Positions 46,901 to 58,194 are shown, counted from the first letter of the stretch. The stretch is DNA of 64,000 nucleotides from Neoceratodus forsteri (GCA_016271365.2 CM057456.1:161913501-161977500), one strand, 5' to 3'. The notes: a model not told the origin generated them from the letters alone. Numbers and translations are program-made.

Positions 46901-48420
46901 AAATGTGTATTATTAAACAACAACAAAAATAAAACACACAAAAACAGTACAGCACAGTAGTGGGGGTGGAGGGTCCAGAAAACAATCCCTTAAAGTGGCC
47001 GTGGGATGTCATGGTGGTCCAGCAGCAGATGCAGCATTGTGAGTGTTTGCTGCTGCTGTTGTTGGATTGTGTTGACCTGCTGCTGCACAGCACCTACCCT
47101 CTCATTATTCTCCTCCAGGGCTGCCCACACCAGGACAATGTCAGCCTCTGTTACAGGGACTGTGATGGAGTCTACTGCAGGTGAAAACCCAGGTAGTGGT
47201 GCTGGTGGAGAGGGTGGTGCTGGTGGCAGTGGTGCAGCTGCTGTACTGGTCCTTCTCCTGCTGCTGCAGTGGTGAGGCACAACTTCGACCCCAGCAGCAC
47301 CCTTGGCCACTGCCACAGAAGGGCCAGCAGGTGGATGCCTGGCCCCCTTCCATGGCAGCCTGCCACTCTACCTTGTGGTGGTTCAACAAGTGGGTGCACT
47401 GGTCACCAGTCCCCAAATGTGTCCCCAGGGGCTATGGTGCACCAGCACACCACACAGATGGCACACCACATCTGTGCTGTCTCCCCACAGAGTTAAAAAC
47501 TCCCCACACTGGGAAGCTGCAGGGGACCAGATACAGTCCTAGCACCACCTATGTTTTCCTGGGGCACCTCCTGTGGCTGTGGAGGTGGTGGAGGTTGCTA
47601 TTGGAGCCCCTACAGCTGCTACCAGTGGTGGTGGTAGTGGCAGAGTAGGTGGATGTGCAGCAGCCACTGGTGGTACTGGTGCTGCTGCTGTTGCTTCCGG
47701 GGGGGGGAAGCAACACCCAAGGGTTGAGAGTGGTCCAGCAACACATGACCACCCCCACGTGTATGCACTCCTCTCCTCTGACCGTGCCCACGGGCCAGCA
47801 ACTCTCCTTCTCCAGGTCCATCCTTCACACACAAGTCTCCAATCCCAACTATAAAAAAGTACAACCACAGTCGATGCCTAGCCTTCACCCAGTGGATGCA
47901 CTTACTATCACACCCCCAGATACACACACACACACTGACACACACAGACAAAACAAAACACAAAAAAAATCACTACCAAAAAAACAACCACAATCACAAT
48001 ACAAAAACTAAATTAAGATATAGCTTTTAAAAAAGCTGTTGTTTTCAGACACAAAGGCAATAAAGCACTTTCTGATAGTGACTCAAAACTGCTCTCCTCA
48101 CCACAAAGCCTTCTCCCTCTACGAATGCAAAGGAGAAAATGAAACTGCTTCTCTGACTCACTTCCTTCCTGCCTGGCTAAAGCATGTGACTTACAGTACT
48201 GTAAGCCGTGTGATGTGTGGGGGGCTACCTATTTACTTCTCACTTCACCTTACTTCGCGTTAAGGCACAATGACAACATGAAGTAATAATAAGAATGCAA
48301 AGTGAGCACGTTACAGTGCCCACTGCATTGTGCTCCGCCAATGCGAAGTGGCCAGTCTGCTGCTCACTTTGCCAGCAGACTAAAAATTTGCTGGATCTCT
48401 AGTCATGGTGGAAATAAAAC
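46901..48420 (-). pseudogene. GC-rich region; possible Harbinger-associated Myb/SANT-like remnant
   Basis: On the minus strand, 47316-46990 encodes a Pro/Ala-rich stretch, then an acidic helix and a Gln run (VQQQVNTIQQQQQQTLTMLH), as at the C-terminus of Myb/SANT-like proteins associated with PIF/Harbinger transposons. Further upstream, near 47490-47460, the strand reads LWGDSTDVVC, loosely like the W-D-V block of that domain, but the frame is broken and the middle is unclear. The rest (47540-47870) is low-complexity Ala/Pro/Thr coding. Weak support; it could equally be a GC-rich non-coding repeat. Confidence 0.25.
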
Positions 48421-49166
48421 ACCAAACTATAAATAAGACATTAATGATGACATCAGTGACAAAACAGCAAATTACAGAGTAAATAATAAATATAAATATT
48501 TAACACTACTAATTCAAATAACTTATTAAAATGAATGCATATGAATGTTTATTGATTGACAGTGACAGTGCCTAAATGCAAACATTAAGTAACCTTCTGT
48601 GGACAAGTATAAGATGAAACCAATTCCAAAACTGAAAACAAATATTGTATATTTTTCTTCAAATACACATTTTACTAGTGATCTCCCATAATGGTTCAAG
48701 TTTCAAGAAACACACCCAGGGAATCAGCGAGTAACCATTTGTTATGCAAAGGTACAGTGGCTGTAGGAGTAAGAAAACAGGATATAAATGAATGAACCAA
48801 ACCGGCATCAAATTCACCCTATATATTTTAAATACTATAGTGTTTTATGCAGTTTGTACAAAGTCAGCTGAATCGCACAGGGAAATCTTCCCATATTTGA
48901 ATTATTAGGAGAGATCACCAGTATATGTGCAGTACTTAACATTTTGCTTGTATGTATTTTTTTTCCAGTCTTTTTTCAGTTTTCTAAATTTGTGGTAAAT
49001 TCACAGTTGTTCTGATGCAGCTTGAATTAATGTTCTGTCCTTCCACATCCGTTCTTTCCCACCCTGCCCCTCCCCTCATCTTCTCTCACATTCTCCATTC
49101 GCTTAATCTGGTTAATTTGATGCATGTTTGTTCACACATTTATACCCTGTGTTCTTCTTCCTACAG
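48421..49166. other. Unassigned sequence upstream of exon-like segment B
   Basis: AT-rich, no domain. The last 30 bases, rich in T and C and ending in CTACAG, form a good splice acceptor for segment B. Confidence 0.4.
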
Positions 49167-49279
49167 CTATTGTGCCTACACATAAGAAATGGTTACTCGC
49201 TGATCCAATGGGTATGTTTATTGGAACTTGAACCATTACCAGAGAGGCTAGTAAAAGCGTGCCTTTAAACCTTTCAGGA
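49167..49279 (+). pseudogene. Exon-like segment B, relative of exon A, with an in-frame stop
   Basis: A strong acceptor (GTTCTTCTTCCTACAG) precedes codons reading AIVPTHKKWLLADPMG. Continuing in frame gives MFIGT-stop-TITREAS and ends near LSG. Aligned without gaps to exon A over 32 codons, the KK, G, TIT, EA and SG positions match, and the TGA sits where exon A has Cys (TGT). A shorter reading using the donor G/GTATGT at 49211-49212 gives a 45-nt exon with phase 1 at both ends. So it is either a decayed duplicate or a shortened exon. Confidence 0.35.
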
Positions 49280-49552
49280 AAACAACAAAGGAATTAATGA
49301 GAAGGGTGTCACTATCAGAGAAGCTGATTTGTTGATGAGATGGGGAGCTACTGAAGCTGCTCCCAAAAAGCCTTAGGTTCTGCTGATGAGAAAAATGCTC
49401 CCAGCTTAAAAACAAAGCCTGGTGTACTTCAACAAGCATTGTCAATTCCGAATGTTTGCTTGCTGGCATTGGCAGTGGTAGTGTAGAAGTTACAGAGCTG
49501 TGTAATAGTAATGGCAGTGAAGTATGGAACTGAAGCCAACCCCACCACCACC

Positions 49553-49865
49553 CTGCAGAGAGTGACAGGCATTGGGGTGTGCCTTTGGGTCGTCAGGCAT
49601 AACGGCCACGCCATTTCAGTACACCCCACCCTGCAGACACTGGCAAGTGTCATGGTGTTCCTTGGGGTCTTTGGTCCTTATGCGCACTCCATTCCATTAG
49701 GAAATACAGTGGGATGGGTGTGATATAGGAGAATGGGGTGAACTTTGGGGCTGAAGAGTCCAAGGCATACCTCAATGCTTCTCACTGGCTGCAGGGTGTG
49801 GAATGGTATGAGCATTGCAGGCAAGAATCCCAAGTCACACCCTTGATGCCTGTCATTGTCTACAG
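49553..49865. repeat. Palindromic module of compound repeat copy 2
   Basis: CTGCAGAGAGTGACAGGC at the left edge pairs with the right edge, which ends TGTCATTGTCTACAG. The internal forward and inverted GGTGTGCC-type modules are as in copy 1. Confidence 0.75.
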
Positions 49866-49914
49866 GGTTAGGCGTTATGGTTGGAAACCCTAATACCTCA
49901 GGCATTCATTGGTA

Positions 49915-51285
49915 TTTTCACTCCAAATGTTCAACATGTTTTTGTGTGACCCCACCTCATGAACAGGGGAATATCAGTTTCTTAACTGAAGCTGCTTATG
50001 CACAGCGACTATGGCATTTAGCACCACAGGTGGAAAACATTCCAACAGGATGTAAAAATGACAGCTGTACTGTTCATGGGGAGGTGTAAAATGGCAATGT
50101 TGTAAATCTGCAGTAAAAATATTAAAAAATGGTGAAGTCATGAGCGACATAGGAAACTGTGCAAGGTACACCATAATATAATTAGGTTGGGGATTTTTAC
50201 AGCAGATTGTCAACTCAGGCATTTTGGTGACTCGATCATGAACAGTGTCACTGTGATTTTCTTTATCTGTCCCGAACAATGATTTTCCACAGCGACCACG
50301 CATCTCTGCACTGAAAGTGTGAAAACATGCTTCGGCCATGTTGTGAAAAATGACAGCTGTACTGTAAATAAGGCAGTGTGGAAAAATGCCACTGGTGAAA
50401 ATCTGGACTTAAAATATTACAAAATTATGAACTTACGAGGGTGCGTGGAAACTGCGTAATACTCACTCATAACACAGTCATTTTATGGACTTTTGTCACC
50501 AAATTTTCAACATAGCCATTTTAAGACCTCTGCTCATGAACAGTGTAATTGTGATTTTCTTAATCTGTCCCAAACATTGCTTTCGCACACCAACAGCACC
50601 ATTGTGACTACATGTGCGAAACACATTTTGGGCGCATATGGAAAATGGCAGCTGTACTGTTCATAAGGAAGTGTAATAAAATGGCAATGTTGAAAATCTG
50701 GAGTGAAAATATTAAATTTGCAAACTTATGAGCATGCATAGGAACTGCGCAACGCACGCTCGTAAAACAGTCATTTTTAGGAATTTTTCACCAAATTTTC
50801 AACATAGCCATTTTAAGACCTCTGCTCATGAACAGTGTCACTGTGATTTTCTTAATGTGTCCCATACATTGATTTCGTGCATCGACTGTGCCATTGTGCG
50901 CTACATGGGAGGAAACACATTTGGGCAAGATGTGAAAAATGACAGCTGTACTACTTATAAGAAGGTGTGGTAAAATGGCAATGTTGAAAATCTGGAGTGA
51001 AAATATTGAAAATTTGCGAACTTACAAGCATGCGTAGGAACTGCGCAACACACACTCATAAAACAGTCGTATTGTTTGAAATTTTTCCAACAAATTTTCA
51101 AAATTGGCTTCTTGAGAGCCCACCTTATGAATACTGGCAGCGTCATTTCGTTAATCGGTCCCAAAAGGTGATTTCGCGCAGTAACTGCGAAATCACCCTT
51201 TGGGCCTGAATAACACCATGACAGTGACATCATTCATGAGAAGGGGTCCCAAAAACCCCATGTTGAAAATTTGGTGCAAAAATTC
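49915..51285. repeat. Tandem array of ~295-bp units, four plus one divergent
   Basis: AGCTGTACTG or AGCTGTACTA at 50063, 50355, 50650 and 50944 (spacings 292, 295 and 294), then a divergent last unit near 51226. The units are the same as at 5490-7460. Confidence 0.9.
51167..51197. repeat. Short hairpin in last array unit, copy 2
   Basis: GGTGATTTCGC and GCGAAATCACC arms, identical to 7333-7363; only the loop differs. Confidence 0.75.
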
Positions 51286-51549
51286 CAAAAAATGCCTGAT
51301 ATATGCAACAAAGTTGAAAACCCCCTATCTAGCCCATTATACAGTTTACCAGCATTTCCTCAGTTTGCGGTCAGCTTTGAAGAGTGCAGACGTGTTCCCG
51401 GTCCACAAAAGATCGTCGTGCTGAGGTCTAGAGGTAAGTATGGGGTGGGGGGTGTGGGAGGCAGGGTGCGCAGGGTGGGTGCGGTTGTGGAGGGGGGCCG
51501 GGGAGACGCACGTGGGACCGCTTTTTCTTACAGGTGCTCTTTTTGTTTC

Positions 51550-51860
51550 CAATGATGACGCTGGATGTTTGCCATGCTGGGTGGGCTCCCAGCATGGCAC
51601 AAGGATGGTTGGGGCATTCAGCTGATGGAGGATTGGGCACTCCCATGCCCAAAGCATCGATTGCCATGCTGGAGTGGGTTCCCAGCGTGGCACCCAGTAC
51701 TAGGGGGATGAGGGACAGTGGAGCCGAGAGGGATTTGCACCCCGGCTATATCATGGTGCCACGCTGGGCTGGGCACCTAGCGTGGCATTTGGAAAGGCTT
51801 TGGGGCGGGGAGCACAGCCGACGGGGATTGGGCACGTTCTTTCGGCTATACAGTGTGTGT
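51550..51860. repeat. ~95-bp minisatellite, about three units
   Basis: GGATTGGGCAC-type words near 51632, 51731 and 51824, with CCATGCTGG...GGGCTCCCAGC blocks. Copy 1 has four units. Confidence 0.75.
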
Positions 51861-52194
51861 GCATGCGAAGTGGTACGCCCGCGTGTGTGTGTGGGGAGCG
51901 TGATGAGCAGCGATATCTTATCGCTGCCCACTGAAGCGTAGCTCCCCTTTGAACTGTATGCCACTGCATTTTGAGCTTGTCATAGATAGCTCCATCATGC
52001 ATTGGCTTACAGGCCGCCTGCCAACACACACTGATTGAACTGAAGAGCGGGTGACACACTTCAAAATCTCAGGATGATGGCACTATGTTTCTTGCATGTG
52101 TGCAAGCAAACATAACAAACATAATAAATGTATCTTAATTTTGAAGACCGTTTTTTTTTTTCGTGGCATATGTGATGTATGAATGAGGGATCCA

Positions 52195-52495
52195 CTCACT
52201 GTAGATCAAGGGAGGATGTGAAATGGTGCAGGTACATGGAGGGGTGAACAAAGTGGTAGACAGTAAGCCATACCAGAGCTTCAGGTTGATGTAGCACAGC
52301 GATACATGGGGGGGGTGAACAAAGTGGTAGACAGTAAGCCCTACCAGAGCTTCAGGCTGATGTAGCACAGCTGGACTAAGGCAAGGGAGGATGTGAAATG
52401 GTACAGGTACATGGGGGGGTGAACAAAGTGGTAGACAGTAAGCCCTACCTGAGCTTCAGGCTGATGTTGCACAGCTGGACTAAGGCACAAGCACC
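52195..52495. repeat. ~104-bp minisatellite, three units
   Basis: GTGAACAAAGTGGTAGACAG occurs at 52244, 52315 and 52419 (spacings 71 and 104). The short spacing reflects loss of about 33 bp (the GGACTAAGGC...GGTACAGG part) from one unit. Confidence 0.85.
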
Positions 52496-54300
52496 CACGG
52501 CATGTTCTTATAGTCCCCATTTATATGTCCATTTATGTTCTTACAGAGCTGATTGCCTAACTGAGCCAAGATGTAAAACAGATACTAAAATGTCAGGTTT
52601 ATTTATTTATTTTTTTATTTAGTTGTTTAACCAGGTATAGCACACTAAGCTGAAAGCTTTTACAGGAGCGACCTGGTGACCAGGATCGTCGTGGGGAGAG
52701 GGGCAAGTGAAACAATGTCCTGGAATGTGCTTGTACCTTATTAACCGTTGCTGTGCCACGGAGCGATACACCGGTCCAGAATCCTATACGCTCAAATTAT
52801 GTTTGCAGCCTAAAGGTGCTTAGATGAATTGACATTTACATTACTCAGTGGCAAATCTTTTTCATACTTTTTGTGATCATCGGTTAAGATATAACCACTA
52901 ACTGATGAGACACTTGGAGGCATGAAACTGTGCTACCAGCAAAGTTGCATTTGCAAAGCCCTAAATATTTATCTGTTGATAATGAAACGAAAACTGTCAG
53001 CTGATAACATTCAGCCACTGTCCATTGCACAGAATAGACATCTCACTGATAGATCTGGAGCAAAGGGACATGCACTTGCCAATAACACCACTACAGCTCC
53101 AGACATGGAAGAAAGAAGTTCATGCACTTTCATCACTGTTAACTTTTCAGCAATTTAATACAGTTACTTAGCATCTGCACTAAGATGTTTACACTATCGC
53201 TGAACTGAATTGTGACACCAGAATCCCTCGATCAACATTTGTCAGCAAAGTGAATTGAAAAAATCAATAGATGTATAAAATGGTAAGTGACATGAGTCAA
53301 TAACAACATATCTGCACGTAATACTTGGCTTAAAATTTGAGCACCACCATATTCCGCACCACAGCATCAAACAGGGATGCCATTTATAATTCAGCTAATG
53401 TCAAGCAGTTTTTGAGCCATAAAAGTATTACTGTATCAGTATGGTGGGAGCAACAGGATCAGGAAATTATGAAATAAAATGCAACAGCACCCCTGTCGGC
53501 CATATGTTGTGCGGGTGGAGGGAGTGCATGAGCACCCAGGGGTGGGCTGTTAGGCGGCTTCAGATTCACCGGAGAAAAGGGTGGATTCGATTGTGAGCTA
53601 CGGTTGAATTTGTGTTTTCTTTTTCTATACCTAGTTTTCGCTATTTTGTTAGGGCACATGTCCAACCCTAAGATGTTTAGGGTCACAAGGTGATGTGACT
53701 TCATTGAGCATCTGATTTGAGAAAGAGCTGTGTGATTCTATCTAAATGCCAGCTCACAGCAATTCAGAGAAAAAAATATTTTGAAGCTGCATTACCAGAC
53801 TAAGTGTGCAGTTTACTGAATTACCACACAGGGGTGTGTATATGACAGCACTAAAAGGTGCATTAAAGTGCTTCAGTCATGAAAACCTCTGCCACTGGCT
53901 GCTGCTGAAATGCATAGCAGTATGTTCTCCTTTGTGCATTCTGGCTGTTCTTTGCTTCAGCTGCAGGTAGTACAGTATGCTCAAGTTCGTTTGCATAAGT
54001 TTTAGCAGCGGGGAGTTCACATTGACAGAGTCTAGTAAGAGAAAACGCTTGGAATTATGCATACAACAAAGTCTGAGTTTTCACATCAAATGCTGAGGTA
54101 TTTTTTTTTCTGGAGGATTAGAACCCATGGAGTCCATGAAGGTGTGCTTTGGAGAGCTGGCGTGTGTAAGGACTGTTAGGCACCCACACATTTTGGTGGT
54201 CCTGCTTGGCAGGAACAGTTTGTTAAGTAATGATGTGTAGCTTGTCTCTAAGCTAGACAAGACTACACCATCCTATCAGGCAACCAACACAGTTGATCTG
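52496..54300. other. Unassigned; short L2 tail near 52600
   Basis: TTTATTTAGTTGTTTAACCAGG at about 52613-52634, then AGCTGAAAGC and GACCTGGTGACC, match the L2 3' tail complement (as at 8525 and 21115), so a small minus-strand L2 end lies at about 52600-52690. The rest, including the open segments at 52922-53158 and 53459-53704, is not recognised. Confidence 0.45.
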
Positions 54301-54525
54301 TGTGTGGGGGAGAAGAGGGAGCTGCTCACTGGGCGTGGCTCCCTCTTTCAACTGTATGCCACTGCATTTTCCACTGCTGTCATAGACAGCTTCAGCAGTG
54401 ATTGGAGAACTGTGACCACGCCTGCAAACACACTGACTGAATTGGAAGATGCTGACACACCTCTGAAAACTCAAATGATGGCACTATGTTTCTTGCACAT
54501 GCGTGCAAGCAAACATAAAATGAGA
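54301..54525. repeat. Stand-alone terminal module of the compound repeat
   Basis: Matches 8152-8367 block by block (GAGCTGCTCACTG, CTGTATGCCACTGCATTTTC, GTCATAGACAGCT, AACACACTGACTGAATTGGA, GATGGCACTATGTTTCTTGC). The array and the palindromic module are absent. Confidence 0.85.
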
Positions 54526-54946
54526 TCCAGTGGACGGAAAGCATTTTCTATAGGGACCCACTTCAAATCCTGACAGTCATTAAGGATTTAAACACTATAA
54601 TTTCTTTACAGTAATTCGTTGCTGATTTTATTCAACTGTATGATCTATTAAGTGCTGCTCTGTCAATTAAAAAACAAGGCTGTTAAAATCCTGAATTGTA
54701 AGAAGAAGCAGACATACATTAAGGACTTTTTTTTTTTAAAGCTGTAATTTACTTACAGTAATTTGCTGCTGATTTTATTCAACTGTATGATCTAGCAACT
54801 TAATAAAACATCACTACTTCTACATAGAGATCCTTTATCTCATATTTTATTAAATCTTTATATAACAGACTCTATACAATGCAGTGCTGAAGAAAGCGGT
54901 CTCTTGGTTATGAAAACCACTCCACAGAAGAAGTTTAGTAGGCAAT

Positions 54947-54948
<2 letters not shown>
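54526..54948. other. Unassigned; internal near-duplicate
   Basis: TTGCTGATTTTATTCAACTG and TGATCTA words occur near 54620 and 54765, a direct repeat about 150 bp apart. No gene. Confidence 0.45.
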
Positions 54949-55011
<63 letters not shown>

Positions 55012-55044
55012 TATATACACACACACACACACACACATCCATAT

Positions 55045-55076
<32 letters not shown>

Positions 55077-55080
55077 TTAT
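54949..55080. repeat. Compound (AT)n/(AC)n microsatellite
   Basis: AT repeats, then AC repeats, then AT again. The Ile/Tyr and Val/Cys open frames are artefacts. Confidence 0.95.
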
Positions 55081-55137
55081 ACAATGTATGTTGTCAGATA
55101 AATAACAGTATAAAACATGATATCTCAGGTGGCCAGT

Positions 55138-55158
55138 GAAGATAACATTGTTATCTTC
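55138..55158. repeat. Perfect 9-bp inverted repeat with 3-nt centre
   Basis: GAAGATAAC, ATT, GTTATCTTC. Lies just left of the 18S-like word at 55184. Confidence 0.8.
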
Positions 55159-55183
55159 ATGTTCCTATACGTCATATCGAAAC

Positions 55184-55201
55184 TTATCTGGTTGATCCTG
55201 C
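55184..55201 (+). other. 16-nt word identical to the 5' start of eukaryotic 18S rRNA
   Basis: CTGGTTGATCCTGCCA matches the universal first bases of 18S rRNA (normally preceded by TAC; here TAT). The sequence after it (CTCTGAGCAC) does not match 18S, so this is not an rRNA gene. The surroundings, 55184-55450, are less AT-rich than the flanks and open on the minus strand, without a recognisable product. Confidence 0.5.
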
Positions 55202-55460
55202 CACTCTGAGCACTTTCAGTTTCCCTGTAATTGTAGCGTGACCGGGCGTTATCCACACTGACGATTGGTACATTGCCAAATGTTTTGTAGGAGGTGCCCC
55301 GGGTTCAGTAACTGAGAAAACACTGTGCTTTATGTTTATGTTGCTGTCTCTTGTTGAAAAAAAGCTTCTGACTGCACATAGAGTACTGCAGTGACCAAGC
55401 CGGCAGCTTTTAAACAGTAAAAGGAAGCGCGAGCGTCTGTTGCCAGACAATATACATTGT

Positions 55461-55461
<1 letters not shown>

Positions 55462-55503
<42 letters not shown>

Positions 55504-55520
55504 GTGTGTGTGTATATATA
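55462..55520. repeat. (AT)n with TG-rich end, microsatellite
   Basis: AT dinucleotides followed by GTGTGTGTGTATATATA. Confidence 0.9.
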
Positions 55521-55749
55521 GTGTTCCATAATATATTCTTTATTATTTTTATTTTGAAGGAGTTAAGTTACATATACTAAAAGTGTGGCAAACTAAGAAA
55601 AGTAATTGTTGAATATTGAAACATCACCTCCAGTTATTGGGCTTTATTTGGATATATTTAGAATTTAATTTTAGATATTTCCTTTCCTTTGCTGTTTAAA
55701 ATAATTAAATCCCAGCTGCTGTATTATAAGTTGGCACTTACTGAGTGTA

Positions 55750-56476
55750 TGATGAGTCACTATTTATTTAGACAAGCTCTACCTCCAGTGCCAGCCTTGC
55801 ATGGTTGACGGGCTCATCCTCCTCTTAGCAAAAGGCAGCAATGGCAGCATTCCTGGCACAGTCAGAAATGGATATGGCAGGCCCATCTGGCTGGCACATG
55901 AGACAGACAATGCACCTAGGAGCTCTAACAAGAGAAACTGATGTTTTAAGCTTGCAGTGGGGTGACAGCATGTGTTGCAAGGCCTCTCTACTGCCTTGTG
56001 ATCTAGTGCACTATAACCTGAAGATTCTCCCAGACCAGGTGCATTACTGAAATGCTGGGAACAACTGATGCAGCAAACAGGGGCAACTCTTAGCACTGGC
56101 AGGAAACAGCACTGGCCCATAAGGCTCAGAAAGGAGACATTTGTCGGACTGATGTCTGTGCCCCTTGTTAAGGTCAAGTGAATGAGTGAGAGGCTGGGGT
56201 CATAGTAGGATGATGAAATAAGATAACTATGGCTGCAGGTTGACAGCAGCTGGGGACATTACTTTGGACAAGGGAGCCCGAGTCACAAGCGCCAAGGACA
56301 TGTGTGTTGTTGTTTGCACTTAACTGGCCCAGTGCTAATTTCTAAATAACCCAACTCATGTATCATCCTGATTTTCCCACTTACTCCCCACCCACACTCA
56401 CACTGAGTACACAGTTAATTAGCAAAACAGAAATAAACTGCAGACTGCTGGCAAAAAAAAAAAAAAAAAAAAAAAA
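55750..56476 (+). pseudogene. Retrocopy-like segment with poly(A) signal and A24 tail
   Basis: AATAAA at 56432-56437 is followed 15 nt later by 24 consecutive A (56453-56476), the usual layout of a reverse-transcribed, polyadenylated RNA inserted on the plus strand. The 5' limit is uncertain. The sequence upstream to about 55780 has higher GC and an open frame on each strand, with no recognisable protein. Target-site duplications were not identified. A genomic A run next to a chance AATAAA is the alternative. Confidence 0.4.
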
Positions 56477-57742
56477 CACCTCACATAGCCTGACACTTTA
56501 TGAATCACTGAAATCAAAAGCATTGATTATTTAATTTGTTAATTAGCAGGGGAGCTGGCTTCATTACTGTGAGGATTTTTGGCCAGTCCCCAAATGAAAG
56601 AAAATAAATTGTTTCTCTAAATGCATGTACACATATGTGAATGTAAAATTTATTTTAGGTATTAGTCATGGAATTACAATCAAAGAAGAATGTACTGGAG
56701 CCCTTTGAAATATGATGGATAGCAGTTTAATAAGAGAAATATGTACAGTCCATTTGTACAGTTTCCTTATATAATATTTATTATGTGTCTTGTTACAATT
56801 TTTTTAATTGGTTTGTCATTGTGTCTTAGAGGGCAGTACCTGTCTAATGCAGTTTTACAGTCATTTTTGCCCTCATGATGCCACAGCTTTAATTTTAATA
56901 GTATTTTCTATTTGTTCATGCCTTATGAAAAGTGACATTCTGATGGCCCTTGTTATTATCAACAGTGGCATGCTAGTTCTTTAGATTTGTGTGTTACCAT
57001 CACCGCATTTAATTTACCCGTTCATCTGATCTGATATTTGCATACAAATATCACTCTCCATTTTGAATGTAATGAGATATTGGTGACTTACATGAAAATA
57101 TCACTGCAGATACATCTGAAATTCCATCTAAAGTTTGTTTGCTTGATGGTCTTGATAGAAGATGGTGTGGGGGCAATGAACATTAGAAATAAACATTGCT
57201 AAACCATGATAATTATAAGGGACAGTGCATCAGACAGAACATCAGAGGGAATTTTTTTTCCCCTGGGCATTAAATTAATATATACAGATTACAAAAAGAA
57301 ATTAGTTTTGTTTAACTCTGCAATCATCATGAAATAACTTCAGGATCAAAAAAATAAGGATGAATCAATTCTTAGTAGAGCACCACCCTTACTAGAGAGT
57401 TATGACTCATGATCCAGTTGGGGTTGGTATCTGGGCTGCTGCTACAGGGCCTGCAGGAAGCTAGCAATTCATCTGCATGTTCTGGCTTTTTCCTTTATAC
57501 TTTACCTGCCCTAAGGATGCTGGAGATAAGGATGGGCATGTGCCCACAGTCACATGTATGACACCACAGCAACTGATGTTCTGCACGCCATGAAGTGGCT
57601 GACTGCACTGCCACCTGAGGTCACATAGTGGCATTATCACAGTGCAGCAAGGCACACAGTGAAAGAAGATGTACCATTGGATCCCACAGATATTCTTTGA
57701 TATATGGTAAGAGAAAATTCCCATTTAAAAAAGTAAGCAACT
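56477..57742. other. Mostly unassigned; includes exon-like segment C
   Basis: AT-rich, with no domain apart from the segment at 56659. An AATAAA occurs at 57188. The 20-bp word at 57671-57690 recurs at 59610-59629. Confidence 0.4.
56659..56720 (+). pseudogene. Exon-like segment C, frameshifted relative of exon A
   Basis: The acceptor TTTATTTTAG precedes GISHGITIKEECTGAL and a stop. Against exon A, TIKEEC aligns with TITEEA. After a one-base frame change the next frame reads PFEI, identical to exon A, and then a stop (TGA for TAT). At the DNA level TTTGAAATATGATGG parallels TTTGAAATCTATTCTGG. It is either a decayed copy or a final exon ending in GAL-stop. Confidence 0.3.
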
Positions 57743-58180
57743 TCTTTTCAAAAACTACTTTAAGATAATGTCAGGATCACAAACACGATTCAAAAAGTCT
57801 GGAAACACTGAGTTAGGATCAAAAAGACTGTAACTCTGTGTGTTCTGTGTAAGTAAGATAGTAGAATTTTATATCTCTGGTATCTGGATCACTGACATCT
57901 CAATACTATGCAGAACCCAACTAACAGCGCTATGAAACCCTACTACCTTGCTTACATAGATTATGTGTGCATTTATATAGTTCAGTAAAACTGCATGGCA
58001 GGGTGTGTTAGGTTCTGCATAGAACTGATGCATCAGTGATCCAGATACCAGATATATGAAATCCTACTCTCTTACTTACACAAAATGTGCAGCTAGGTTA
58101 TTTTTGACCCTAACTTAGTGTTTCCAGACTTTTGAGGCTTGTTTGACCCTAACGTTATCTTAATGTAGTTTTGAAAAATA
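57743..58180. repeat. Foldback element with ~175-bp inverted arms
   Basis: The left arm, about 57747-57920, and right arm, about 58010-58178, are reverse complements with few mismatches. Paired words include TCTGGAAACACT, GTGTAAGTAAGA and TATCTGGATCACTGA. The outer ends are CAAAAACTACTTTAAGATAA and TTATCTTAATGTAGTTTTG. The loop is about 90 nt. No coding sequence is seen; it looks like a MITE with long terminal inverted repeats. Confidence 0.88.
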
Positions 58181-58194
58181 TAATTATCTAAATA

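Larger units (their letters stand above)
49430..52115. repeat. Compound interspersed repeat, copy 2
   Basis: Same order of parts and same orientation as 4990-8367: lead-in with AATGTTTGCTTGCTGGCATT, palindromic module (49553-49865), ~295-bp array (about 49915-51285), ~95-bp minisatellite (about 51550-51860) and terminal module to 52115. It is 692 bp shorter than copy 1. Confidence 0.8.

Noticed and set aside
47181..47648. Plus-strand Val/Leu/Trp-rich open frame
   Set aside because: Follows from GC-rich trinucleotide-like sequence (CTG/TGG). No start context or domain; the opposite strand is only slightly more convincing.
55184..55450. 18S rRNA gene or pseudogene
   Set aside because: Only 16 bases match. 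The sequence that must follow in 18S rRNA is absent.
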